From Pseudomonadota bacterium (GTDB lineage Bacteria; Pseudomonadota; Gammaproteobacteria; Steroidobacterales; Steroidobacteraceae), in assembly GCA_021792755.1 (NCBI GenBank), contig JAJYUA010000030.1, positions 1 to 49,410 of the forward strand: 49,410 nt of DNA. The letters are read 5' to 3'. This document shows positions 35,859 through 43,857 of this stretch, in pieces (position 1 is the stretch's first letter; each line of letters starts with the position of its first letter). The notes under the pieces were generated by a model. It saw nothing but the letters and a program-made list of their open reading frames with translations, did no database searches and was not told the DNA's origin. A program made the position numbers and the translations under genes.

Positions 35859-36061
35859 GACTGAACCTCACACGTTCGGTTGCGGTGAGCCGCTCGGCCG
35901 TCGAATGGGACGGCTGGGCGGCGCTTTCCGAGAGCGCGAGAGGAGGGGAGAGGGGCGAATTACAGGACGTGTAGGCGGCTTGTGTGAATTTTTGCCCGGC
36001 TGTCTTTACTGGTTACAAACCGGGTACAAAAGCGCTTAAGTCGTTGATCCGAAAGGCAGCG
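35859..36061. promoter_or_regulatory. Right-end region of the element with repeat words shared with the left end
   Basis: Non-coding, 200 bp inside attR. CTGGTTACA (36009-36017) and AAACCGGGTA (36017-36026) match words near the left end. GGTTACAAA and GGGTACAAA stand 10-11 bp apart as imperfect direct repeats. Such clusters are typical of integrase arm-type sites. The region should also contain the promoter of the minus-strand pair. Confidence 0.4.
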
Positions 36062-36086
36062 CGACCCACACGATGTAGCGTTACGC
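36062..36086 (+). repeat. Right attachment site (attR), 25-bp direct repeat
   Basis: An exact copy of 26919-26943. Here it contains the last codons and TAA (36081-36083 in reverse) of the rhodanese gene on the minus strand. The pilZ-end sequence THTM is retained as a non-coding remnant on its inner side. It marks the right boundary of the inserted element. Confidence 0.9.
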
Positions 36087-37148
36087 GCTGCGGCGCATCG
36101 CCGGCAGGTTCTGGTTCAGGCCGCCCTTGAGCACATATGCATCGAATCCGCGCTCGATCAGGATATAGGCCGCCGCCGAGCTGCGACGGCCCGTATCGCA
36201 GTACACCACGTAGGGCGTCTGCCGATCGAGCACGCCGAGCTTCATGCGGATGAAGTACAGAGGAATGTTGATCGAGCCCTCGATCGCGTGTGCCTGGCAC
36301 TCCGCGGGCAGCCGCGCATCGAGCCACCGGCCGCCGCGTGCGACGATCTCTCGCGCCCGCTCCCAGCCGACCCACTGCAACAGCGGGTCGTTCATCAGCT
36401 CGCGGAAGTGCCGCTTGCCGAGGCGCATCAGCACCCCGTCGGTCAGCATGCGCACCGTGGCGTTGCGCTGGGTTTCCGCGATCAGCGCATCCTCGCCGAA
36501 GGTGTCGCCGACGGTGAGCTCGGCGAGCTTCAGGCCTGCCCGGTTGAGCGGGGTCTCGCGGGTCACCTGAGCCTTGCCGCTCATGATGATGTAGAAATAA
36601 TCGCCCTCATCGCCCTGGCGGATCACCGTCTCATCCGCCCCGACCGGCAGCCGCTCCAGATGTGAGAAGATCGCCTGCAGGTTCGGCGGCGGGATGCGCC
36701 GGAAGGCCTCGCTCTGCAGCAGCGTCGTCATCCAGTCACCGGCGCCGCCCGCCGTCTCGGCGCACAGCTCGCTCACCTCGTAGACCCCGGTCTGGTCCCA
36801 GGTGAGCACGAGGTCGAGCAGCTCGCTATCGATCGAGAGACAGCGCACCGGCTCGAGCGCGCGCGCAGTCGAGGATCGGGGGCTCGTGGGACAGAGCGCC
36901 CGGCGGGCCGGGTCCGTGCCGGCGCGGACGGTGTAGAGCGCGCGCCCGCTCTCCTGGATCTCGACCGCGCCGGATACCAGCCACATCGTGCGCCCGTCGA
37001 GATCGCCCTCGCTGAAGAGGGTCTGTCCGGGAGTGAAGCGCTGCAGCGTCACCTTCTTGGCGAGCGCCGCGAGATTTTCGCGCTTGAGCCGATCGAGCGG
37101 CGCGAAGGACTTCAGCAGTTGTAGGGCGGAGCTGCGCTCTGCGGACAT
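36081..37148 (-). CDS. Protein with two cyclic-nucleotide-binding domains and a rhodanese domain
   Basis: A 355-residue protein starting MSAERSSALQLLKSFAPLDR. Domain 1 (about 12-120) and domain 2 (about 135-245) are cNMP-binding beta rolls: FTPGQTLFSEGDLDGRTMWL, and VIRQGDEGDYFYIIMSGKAQ with TVGDTFGEDALIAETQRNAT. The C-terminal rhodanese domain (about 255-350) has WLDARLPAECQAHAIEGSIN and the active-site loop YCDTGRRSSAA (Cys about 314). There is no DNA-binding domain, so it is a sensor or sulfur-transfer protein rather than a Crp regulator. An upstream open frame to 39269 is only a shadow. Its stop codon lies inside attR. Confidence 0.88.
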   Translation of the reverse strand: MSAERSSALQLLKSFAPLDRLKRENLAALAKKVTLQRFTPGQTLFSEGDLDGRTMWLVSGAVEIQESGRALYTVRAGTDPARRALCPTSPRSSTARALEPVRCLSIDSELLDLVLTWDQTGVYEVSELCAETAGGAGDWMTTLLQSEAFRRIPPPNLQAIFSHLERLPVGADETVIRQGDEGDYFYIIMSGKAQVTRETPLNRAGLKLAELTVGDTFGEDALIAETQRNATVRMLTDGVLMRLGKRHFRELMNDPLLQWVGWERAREIVARGGRWLDARLPAECQAHAIEGSINIPLYFIRMKLGVLDRQTPYVVYCDTGRRSSAAAYILIERGFDAYVLKGGLNQNLPAMRRSA

Positions 37149-37246
37149 CTGGAGCTCCGGGGACGGGAACAGGCCCTGTGCGCGGCTTGGGGCCGCCGAC
37201 GGGGCCCATGCTAAGCGCCGCCGCCGCTTCGCCGCATGGGCGTGGT
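37149..37246. other. Short gap between the rhodanese and FadJ-like genes
   Basis: 98 bp separate the two minus-strand genes. No gene is present. The space is enough for a separate promoter of the rhodanese gene, but no clear hexamers stand out. Confidence 0.3.
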
Positions 37247-39325
37247 TCACGGATTTCGGTATGACAACGCGTCCACCCGGCTCCCGGCGCCGCCTGCGAG
37301 CAGCGACCAGCCCGAATCGGGCTGGAAGCGCTCGCCGTAGCGGGCGGTGAGCGCTGCCAGCCGCTCGAGAAGGACCGAGATGCCCTGCGCACGCGCATAG
37401 GCGAGGGGACCGCCGCGGAAAGGCGCAAAGCCGGTGCCGAAGATCACGGCCGCATCGATGAGATCCGCGTCCTCCGTCAGTCCCTCGCGCAGACAGGCGA
37501 CAGACTCGTTGATCAACACCAGGATGAGCCGGTCGGTGAGATCGGACGGCGGCGGCTGCGCGGAGGCGGGCTTTACCGGCTTGCCATCGCGCCAGGGGTA
37601 GAACCCCTCGCCCGACTTGCGGCCGAGCTTGCCGAGGGCGATCAACTCGCTCAGGCGCTTGAGCTCGGGCACGGGCCGTCCGACGCCGGCGGCGATGATC
37701 GCGCCCACCTGGGCGAGCACGTCGAGCCCCACCACGTCGGCAAGCTCGACCGGCCCCATGGGCATCCCGAATCGCTTCGCGGTCTGGTCGATCGCAATGA
37801 GCGGCACTCCCTCCTCGGCCGCAAGCAGGGCCTCCCGCAGGTAGGGCATCAACACCCGGTTGACGATGAATCCGGGCGCGCTGCGGCACGGCAGCGGAAG
37901 CTTGTCGAGCCTGCGCGCAAAGGCGATGGCCGAGCGCAGCGCCGCCGGATCGGTCGCCTGTGAGTGAATGATCTCCACGAGCGGCATCTGCGCGACCGGA
38001 TTGAAGAAATGCATGCCCAGCAGGCGGGAAGGCTCGGCGAGATCGCGCGCGAGCTGATCGAGCATGAGGCTCGAGGTGTTGGTGGCGAGCAGCGCCCCCG
38101 CCTTCAGGCGCGGCTCGATCGCCGCATACAGCTCGCGCTTGGCGGGAAGGCTTTCGGTGATCGCCTCGATCACCACGTCCGCCTGCGCAACGCCGCCGCC
38201 GTCCGGATCGGCGCTGAGGCGGGCGGCGGCGGCCGCCGCTCTGCGCCGATCGGGCAGTCGCCTGGCGAAGAGCTCCTGCGCGCGCCGCAGCGCGGGCTCG
38301 ATGAGGCGCGTCTCTCGATCCTCGAGCGTCACGGTGCAGCCGCGCAGCGCCGCCCAGGCCGCGATGTCCCCGCCCATGAGGCCCGCCCCGATCACGTGCA
38401 CCCGATCGAGCGGGCCCGATGCCTTGCCGCCGAGCGCCTTCAGCCGGTCCTGGAGCAGGAACACGCGGATGAGGTTGCGTGCGGTCTCGGTCGTGAACAG
38501 GCGGGCGATGGAGCGCGCCTCGGCCTCGAAGGCTGCCGGGCCGTGCGCGGCGTAACGGGCCCACAGATCGATGATGGCGTAGGGCGCGGGATAGTGATCG
38601 GCAGGGGCCTCGTCGGCGACCTGGGCAATGAGCGAGCGCCGCACCGCGGGGCGCACCAGCGGCCAGCCGAGCATGCGCTCGAGGAGCGGCGCACGCCGCG
38701 GCGGGGGGGCCTGCAGGAGGATCGCGCGCGCGGCTGCCTTCAGATCCGGCTCGCCGACCAGCTGGTCGACGAGCCCTAGGCGCAGGGCCTGCTCGGCGCG
38801 CACGGGCTTGCCGGTGAGCATCATCCGCAGGGCGGGCCGCACGCCCATGAGGCGGACGCTGCGCACCGTGCCGCCGAAGCCCGGATGAATGCCGAGCCGC
38901 ACCTCCGGCAGCCCGAGCGAGAGCCGCTCGTCCCCCACGGCAACCCGATACCGGCAGGCGAGGGCGAGCTCCAGTCCCCCGCCGAGGGCAAAGCCGTGAA
39001 TGGCTGCGACCGTGGGGCAGGACAGGCGGGCGAGCCGCTCGAGCGCCTGCTGTCCGGCGCGGATCAGGCGGTAGCCGCTCTCGGCTGCGCTCAAGCCCGT
39101 GAACTCCTTGATATCGGCCCCGGCGATGAAGCCGCTTTTCTTGGCCGACAGCACCACGACACCGCGCGGGGGCGAGGCGGCGATAGACGCAAGGTGCGTG
39201 TCGAGCTCGGCGAGCACGGCGCTGCCGAGCACGTTGGTGGAAGATCCCTGCCGGTCGGCCCACAGCCACAGGATATCGTCCGTATCGCGCTCGAGGCGCC
39301 AGCTGGCGCCGGTGTCGCTCGACAT
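37247..39325 (-). CDS. fadJ: Multifunctional fatty acid beta-oxidation alpha subunit (FadJ-like)
   Basis: A 692-residue enoyl-CoA hydratase/3-hydroxyacyl-CoA dehydrogenase (E. coli FadJ is 714). The hydratase domain has FIAGADIKEF, HGFALGGGLELALACRYRVA (first Glu) and LPEVRLGIHPGFGGTVRSVR (second Glu). The dehydrogenase NAD site is VIGAGLMGGDIAAWAALRG (about 310), with NTSSLML, GMHFFNPVAQMPLVEIIHSQ and PGFIVNRVLMPYL. It converts enoyl-CoA to ketoacyl-CoA, and the FadA/FadI thiolase is not in the window. The start at 39325 (MSSDTGASWRL) is chosen; a longer form begins at 39391 but overlaps the upstream gene. Confidence 0.9.
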   Translation of the reverse strand: MSSDTGASWRLERDTDDILWLWADRQGSSTNVLGSAVLAELDTHLASIAASPPRGVVVLSAKKSGFIAGADIKEFTGLSAAESGYRLIRAGQQALERLARLSCPTVAAIHGFALGGGLELALACRYRVAVGDERLSLGLPEVRLGIHPGFGGTVRSVRLMGVRPALRMMLTGKPVRAEQALRLGLVDQLVGEPDLKAAARAILLQAPPPRRAPLLERMLGWPLVRPAVRRSLIAQVADEAPADHYPAPYAIIDLWARYAAHGPAAFEAEARSIARLFTTETARNLIRVFLLQDRLKALGGKASGPLDRVHVIGAGLMGGDIAAWAALRGCTVTLEDRETRLIEPALRRAQELFARRLPDRRRAAAAAARLSADPDGGGVAQADVVIEAITESLPAKRELYAAIEPRLKAGALLATNTSSLMLDQLARDLAEPSRLLGMHFFNPVAQMPLVEIIHSQATDPAALRSAIAFARRLDKLPLPCRSAPGFIVNRVLMPYLREALLAAEEGVPLIAIDQTAKRFGMPMGPVELADVVGLDVLAQVGAIIAAGVGRPVPELKRLSELIALGKLGRKSGEGFYPWRDGKPVKPASAQPPPSDLTDRLILVLINESVACLREGLTEDADLIDAAVIFGTGFAPFRGGPLAYARAQGISVLLERLAALTARYGERFQPDSGWSLLAGGAGSRVDALSYRNP

Positions 39326-39350
39326 TTTGTCTGCCCCCCGGGAAGTGCCC

Positions 39351-40115
39351 TCAGGCCGCCGCGGTCTGCACGGAGGCGGCCGAGCGGACATGGAAATCGC
39401 AGATGAGCGGGCGGTGGTCGGAGAAGCGCACGTCCGGAATGCGGAAATCGGTGATCTCGATGCCCTCGCTCACCAGGATGAAATCGAGCTCGATGCGCGG
39501 GGCGCGCGCCGGAAAGGACGGCAGTCCCGCGGAGTTGGCGCTGCGCAGCCCGGCGGCGCGCATGAAAAGATAGATCTCGTGGGTGCCCCAGAAGGTGTTG
39601 AAGTCCCCGGCCACGATCACGGGCTTTCGCGCCTTGACGATCAGGTCGTGCAGGGAACGAAGCTGGTACTGGCGGTGGCGGAATTTCAGCGACAGGTGCA
39701 CCAGGTACACGCACACTTCGGCGAGCTCGAGCTCGATGATGAGCCGCTTGATGCCGGTATCGAAGTAGTGGAAACGCTCCCCGTGCACGTGCGGGGCGGA
39801 CAGCAGCGCATTGCCCTGCTTGCGCACGATCGGCAGCAGCGTGTTGACCGAACGGGCCGCGTACTTGCACTGGAAGGTCGAGTAATGGCCGAGCTCGGCG
39901 GCGATGTGCTCGGCCTGGTTGACCATGCCGGTGCGCACCGAGCCGCTGTCGACCTCGATGAGGCCGACCACATCGGGGTGCTCGGCGCGCAGGAACGCCG
40001 TGATGCCATCGAGCACCCGCGGGTTGCTGCGCAGGTAGCCCGCCCCCGGCACCGGCAGGTGGAAGGCCGGACCTGCGCCGGTGGCGTAGCGGATGTTGTA
40101 GACGACCAGACGCAC
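39351..40115 (-). CDS. Endonuclease/exonuclease/phosphatase family protein
   Basis: A 254-residue EEP-fold hydrolase. MRLVVYNIRYATG (metal Asn), VVGLIEVDSGS (metal Glu, about 52), VAGDFNTFWGTHE (Asp-x-Asn, about 167) and FSDHRPLICDF (catalytic Ser-Asp-His, about 235) are complete, so the protein should be active. The substrate could be DNA, a phosphoinositide-like molecule or another phosphodiester. No signal peptide is seen. It lies 25 bp upstream of the FadJ-like gene and is divergent from the TIR-like gene. Confidence 0.82.
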   Translation of the reverse strand: MRLVVYNIRYATGAGPAFHLPVPGAGYLRSNPRVLDGITAFLRAEHPDVVGLIEVDSGSVRTGMVNQAEHIAAELGHYSTFQCKYAARSVNTLLPIVRKQGNALLSAPHVHGERFHYFDTGIKRLIIELELAEVCVYLVHLSLKFRHRQYQLRSLHDLIVKARKPVIVAGDFNTFWGTHEIYLFMRAAGLRSANSAGLPSFPARAPRIELDFILVSEGIEITDFRIPDVRFSDHRPLICDFHVRSAASVQTAAA

Positions 40116-40251
40116 CGGGATCGAAGCGCTCCGAGAGGCAAAGGCGCATTCTATTCAATTGCCGCCCTGGGCGGCAGCGCGAACACCCGCACTTGGGGCG
40201 GGCCGTCGCTTGTGAGAGACTTGCCAAGACTTTGGAGGGCGCCTTACGAAC
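40116..40251. promoter_or_regulatory. Divergent promoter region between EEP and TIR-like genes
   Basis: 136 bp between divergent starts, with the AT-richer stretch GCATTCTATTCAATTGCC near 40146-40163 as the likeliest promoter core. No gene is seen. TTGGAGGGC provides the ribosome site region of the TIR-like gene. Confidence 0.35.
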
Positions 40252-40704
40252 ATGTCTCAGGCCGATCCGATCCGGCTGTTCATCACCCACCTCTGGGAGG
40301 CGGGCGATGACTATCTGCGGGTATTCGAGTACCTGGAGAGCTCGCGCAATTTCTTTTACAAGAATTTCAGCGCCCCGGAGCGGCGGCCGCAGGGCGACCG
40401 GGAGGCGCAGAAGCAGGAGCTGCGGGCGCAGATCGCTCCCGCCGAGGCCGTTGTGGCGCTCTCGGGCCTGTTCGAGCGCGACCAGGATCTGCTCACCTTC
40501 CAGCTGCTCTACGGCCGCTCCGGCCAGAAGCCGGTGGTGTTACTGACGCCCTTCGGCTCCGGCAGGGCGGTGCCGAAGGTCCTGAAGGATCTCGCCGATG
40601 AGGTCGTCGACTGGGACGAGCGGGCCCTGGTGGACGCCATCCGCCGGCAGGCCCGGCACGAGGACACCACGCGCTGGGACACCATCGAGTTCAAGCTCGA
40701 TTGA
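40252..40704 (+). CDS. Stand-alone TIR-like domain protein (MTH538/DUF1863-type)
   Basis: A 150-residue protein consisting of one domain. IRLFITHLWEAGDDYLRVFE at the start, SSRNFFYKNFSAPE, AEAVVALSGLFERDQDLLTF and QKPVVLLTPFGSGRAVPKVL fit the flavodoxin-like MTH538/TIR-like family that also contains ThsB-type proteins. The WDERALVDAI segment ends the fold. No ThsA-like effector, STAND or SMF-type partner gene is adjacent. The role could be signalling, NAD-related, or structural; only the fold is suggested by the sequence. Confidence 0.6.
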   Translation: MSQADPIRLFITHLWEAGDDYLRVFEYLESSRNFFYKNFSAPERRPQGDREAQKQELRAQIAPAEAVVALSGLFERDQDLLTFQLLYGRSGQKPVVLLTPFGSGRAVPKVLKDLADEVVDWDERALVDAIRRQARHEDTTRWDTIEFKLD

Positions 40705-40803
40705 CGGCTTGGCAAGCGCCGGATCCGGGCCTCGCGCGCCCGGCTGAGCGCTCGTCGGCGGCGGGCAGCCGCGCCGGATTGACGGGGGCGCTCGGACCGG
40801 TCC

Positions 40804-43323
40804 TCAGAAGCTCACGGAGATCGTGCCGTAGAGCGCGCGCGGGGCTCCGGGGTATGCCAAAAGGTAGTTCACGTAGGGCGCCGCAGACGTCGCGCCCGGC
40901 ACGCCGCTGGTCGCGTAGACGCCGCCGCCGGAGAGCTCCTCGAACTCGTTGTACTGCTTGTTGAGCGCGTTCATGACTTCGACTTTGAGCTTGACGGATT
41001 TCACGGCATCCCCGTACCACGACGACGGCAGCGTCGCCGCCAGAGCGAGGTTCAGCACGCCGAAGGAAGGCTGCTGCCGGTTGGTCGGTGCGGACAGGAA
41101 GTTCGACCACAGATACTGCTTGCCCACGTACTGGTACCAGGCGCGCGGCTTGACCGCGATTCCGCCGGGAAGCGTGTGCGTCCAGTAGGCGCCGATGTTG
41201 AAGGTCGTGTCGGGCACGTTCGACACCGGTGCGCCGTTGTAATCGAAGGCCGCGGCCTGCCCCTGCACGGGATGGAACGTGTAGTGGCTGAAATATGCCT
41301 TCTCGAGGTTCAGGTTGGCGAACATCTTCAGGGTGCCGAGGTTCGCCTCGCCGGAAAGGTTTACGCCGTGGTAGAGCGAGTCACCCACGCCCTCCCCGAG
41401 GAACACGCCGGTCGCGCTCTGCGTCGCGCCGATGAACTGGTTGCTGAAGTGCGTGTGGTAGTAGTTGACGTCGAGCAGCACCTTGGTGAAGTCCCCGACC
41501 TGCGGCCAGAAGGCCTTCACGCCCGCCTGCCACTCGAGGCTCTTCTCGAGGATGTCGCCGATCGCCGGCACGCTCTGGTAGAGGCCGCCGCCGCCGCCCA
41601 CCTGCGGCAGGCGGTACGCGCTCGCCCAGTTGGCATAGGCCGCCAGCCAACGCAGCGGCTGCCAGCGCGCGCTGACGGAGGGCTCGGTCTCGTCGTAGTT
41701 GGTGTGGGCGGCGGGCAGCTCGCCCTGGTCGTGACCGCCGAACACGGAGGCGCCGGCGGGATTTGACAGGGTGGGCGTGCTCAGCGCGTCCGATTCGGCG
41801 AAATACGTGGTTCCGAAGGGATAGTAGTCGGTGCTGAAGCTCACCGCGCGGATCCCCGGGGTGATGGTGAGGCTCGCGATCGGGGAGATCGCGTCCTGCA
41901 CGAAGGCCGAAAGAAAGGTGGTGTACCAGAAATCGCTGCGATGGGTCGCGTTCGGAACGCTCACCGAGCCGCACACGGCGGTGCCGGCGGGAATCTCGGC
42001 CTGGTTGTAGCCGTAAAAGATGTTGGTGGTCGTCGTGCCGCAGACCGCCGGGTTGTAGAAGGAGTTGCGCGAGTTGTACATCGCGTTGATGAAATAGCCG
42101 CCGACGTTCACCGTGTTGTAGGGCAGGTAGATGTCGCTCCAGATCTTGTCGCCGTAATCGTGGGCCGTCGGGTTGTTGTGCTCGTACAGGTTGCCGGCGC
42201 CCGGAACCCAGTTGTTATAGTGCACGTGCAGACGGTTGCCTTGCCGGTACCACAGCTGGTTGTGCAGGGTGATGCGGCGGTCGAGGCGAATGTTCTGCCG
42301 GGAGTAGATGAGCCACACGCGGTTGTAGTCGTTCTTCCTCCAGACGCTCTCGTTCACCGCGCTGTAGAAGCCGGAGGTCTGCTGGCTGTAGAGCGGCCCG
42401 GGCACGGGCTCGTTGTTGGCGTCCATGCCGTTGACACTGATCAGGGGGTTCGCGGCCACGGGAATCGGCGTGGGACGCCAGCCGTGGCCGTCGCCGAGGT
42501 AGGCGCCGAAGCTGACATCGCCCTTGCCGAAGACCTTGCGGGTCTTGAAGAAGCCGGCGAAGTTGCGTGTCGGCCAGTCAAAGCCGTCCGGGGAGGTGCG
42601 AAAGCCGCTGGAGCGGCCCGCGCCGCCGGCGATCACCGTCTCCCAGCCGTCGATCTTGCCGGTCTGCAGGATGAGATCGGCGTTCTCGGTGCTGAAGCTG
42701 CCGTAGGTGAGCTGCGCGTAGCCGCCGGCCCGGCTCGCGGGCTGCACGGGCACGAAGTTGACCCCGCCGCCGATGTTGTTGAACCAGCGGTTCTCGGCAC
42801 TGCCGGGGCCGTAGCTCACCCGCGCGCCCTGCAGGAGCGCGGTCTGCGGAACCTCCGGCGTCTCCCACAGGCCGGTGATCGGATCGCCCATCGGTATGCC
42901 GTCGAAGCTGACCGCGATGCTGCCGTTGTCGATCGTGTTGCCGGAGAACCCGCCCCAGCCCTGTTTGAAGCCGTTCATGCTGATGGTCGCCTTGGTGCCG
43001 CCGGTCTGGCCGTAGCCCTCGACATTGATCCCGGGGGCGAACGAGAGAGCCTGCGCGGCGCCGCCGACCACGCCCGCGGACTTCAGCTGCTGGCGGTCGA
43101 GGGCTTTGTCGCCGAAGGCGGACTCGAAGATCGACTTCTGCTTCAGGCTCTTCAGCTGCAGCTTCTTGCCGGTGACGATGATCGCTTGCAGCGACGTGAG
43201 AGGCAGCGCAGCGGGTGCCGGGACCGGGGCCGCCCGAGCGGCGGCGGCGGCGGCGAGGATCGAGGCGATCGTCGGGGCGATGCGGGCGGGTTTCGAGACT
43301 CGGCTTGCCTGAGAATCACTCAT
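40804..43323 (-). CDS. TonB-dependent outer-membrane receptor
   Basis: An 839-residue receptor. The N-terminal signal region (RIAPTIASILAAAAAARAAP, about 12-31) is followed by a TonB-box-like LQAIIVTGKKLQLKS. The plug (about 65-210) includes FAPGINVEGYGQTGGTKATI, VSFDGIPMGDP and NRWFNNIGGGVNFVPVQPAS. The C-terminal barrel ends in RALYGTISVSF with the terminal Phe typical of BAM substrates. Extracellular loops are rich in Tyr, Asn and His. The ligand is not evident; no siderophore or vitamin genes are adjacent. A short 11-bp-period direct repeat lies upstream. Confidence 0.9.
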   Translation of the reverse strand: MSDSQASRVSKPARIAPTIASILAAAAAARAAPVPAPAALPLTSLQAIIVTGKKLQLKSLKQKSIFESAFGDKALDRQQLKSAGVVGGAAQALSFAPGINVEGYGQTGGTKATISMNGFKQGWGGFSGNTIDNGSIAVSFDGIPMGDPITGLWETPEVPQTALLQGARVSYGPGSAENRWFNNIGGGVNFVPVQPASRAGGYAQLTYGSFSTENADLILQTGKIDGWETVIAGGAGRSSGFRTSPDGFDWPTRNFAGFFKTRKVFGKGDVSFGAYLGDGHGWRPTPIPVAANPLISVNGMDANNEPVPGPLYSQQTSGFYSAVNESVWRKNDYNRVWLIYSRQNIRLDRRITLHNQLWYRQGNRLHVHYNNWVPGAGNLYEHNNPTAHDYGDKIWSDIYLPYNTVNVGGYFINAMYNSRNSFYNPAVCGTTTTNIFYGYNQAEIPAGTAVCGSVSVPNATHRSDFWYTTFLSAFVQDAISPIASLTITPGIRAVSFSTDYYPFGTTYFAESDALSTPTLSNPAGASVFGGHDQGELPAAHTNYDETEPSVSARWQPLRWLAAYANWASAYRLPQVGGGGGLYQSVPAIGDILEKSLEWQAGVKAFWPQVGDFTKVLLDVNYYHTHFSNQFIGATQSATGVFLGEGVGDSLYHGVNLSGEANLGTLKMFANLNLEKAYFSHYTFHPVQGQAAAFDYNGAPVSNVPDTTFNIGAYWTHTLPGGIAVKPRAWYQYVGKQYLWSNFLSAPTNRQQPSFGVLNLALAATLPSSWYGDAVKSVKLKVEVMNALNKQYNEFEELSGGGVYATSGVPGATSAAPYVNYLLAYPGAPRALYGTISVSF

Positions 43324-43857
43324 CGCGCGCTACCTCTTGAGGTTTTTTTGCCGCACCCGGATGACCGCGGTGTGAGGCTGCGCACGGTAGCGAGCGGCCG
43401 TTACGGAACCGTTACCGTTTCATTGCAGAAATATTTCAAGACCTGAGAGGCCTGCCGGTGGCGGCTATGGCCTTGCCGGACTCGGGCATCTCGCGCGTGC
43501 AGAAGGAGCGGACGGCGAGCTCGCGCCAGCCCTCGCTCAGCCTGGCCGGGGACTGGGTGATGCGGTGGCAGAGCAGCACGCGGAAGCTGCCGATCAAGGA
43601 CCGGCGGGCCCGGCTCTGCCCGGCAGGCATGGGTGCTTGGCCACGCGGCCGCGAAGGCGGCTGGCGCTCGCCGGCACCGCGGCCCGCAGAACCCGCCGCG
43701 GGCCGCGGTGCGCTCGTAGTGCAGATAAGCGGACAGCACTGAGGCGCTGTACCGGCAAGTACGTATGGCCTGCGGTCGCCGGCCGGGGCGCAATGAGGGT
43801 GGACGCGGCTCTCGTGCCGCGGGACGGAGTGTGCTTGTGCAAGGCCGCGGGAAGCCG
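43324..43857. other. Divergent region between the TonB receptor and the ybh exporter
   Basis: 534 bp without a confidently identified gene. On the minus strand an open frame of 64 codons (43436-43630, MPAGQSRARRSLIGSFRVLL onward) has unusually high G/C at third positions and could be a small gene or a relic, but it lacks recognisable homology and a clear ribosome site. The receptor-proximal part contains the repeat at 43398-43415 and should hold the receptor promoter. The ybh promoter is not obvious. Confidence 0.35.
43398..43415. promoter_or_regulatory. CCGTTAC direct repeat, candidate response-regulator site
   Basis: CCGTTAC occurs at 43398-43404 and 43409-43415, an exact 7-bp direct repeat with 4-bp spacer and 11-bp period. 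This is the architecture used by PhoB/OmpR-family regulators. It lies 75-92 bp upstream of the TonB-receptor start codon, in the expected promoter region. The regulator is not identified. Confidence 0.35.

Larger units (their letters stand above)
26919..36086. mobile_element. Integrated phage/satellite-like element at the pilZ 3' end
   Basis: A 9.2-kb insertion between perfect 25-bp direct repeats. It contains a tyrosine integrase next to attL (now truncated), a HigBA-type toxin-antitoxin pair, two small HTH-like genes, terminase small-like (frameshifted) and large subunits, a ribbon-helix-helix regulator, five small phage-like ORFs, an FkbM methyltransferase and a two-gene minus-strand operon. 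No portal, capsid, tail, lysis or replication gene is recognisable. It is best explained as a degraded prophage or a packaging-type satellite remnant. The integrase lacks its catalytic domain, so it is probably immobile unless helped in trans. Confidence 0.85.

Noticed and set aside
36081..39269. A 1062-codon minus-strand frame ending in the rhodanese domain
   Set aside because: Only the last 355 codons are a real protein. The rest is a low-complexity reading of the FadJ-like gene in a wrong frame.
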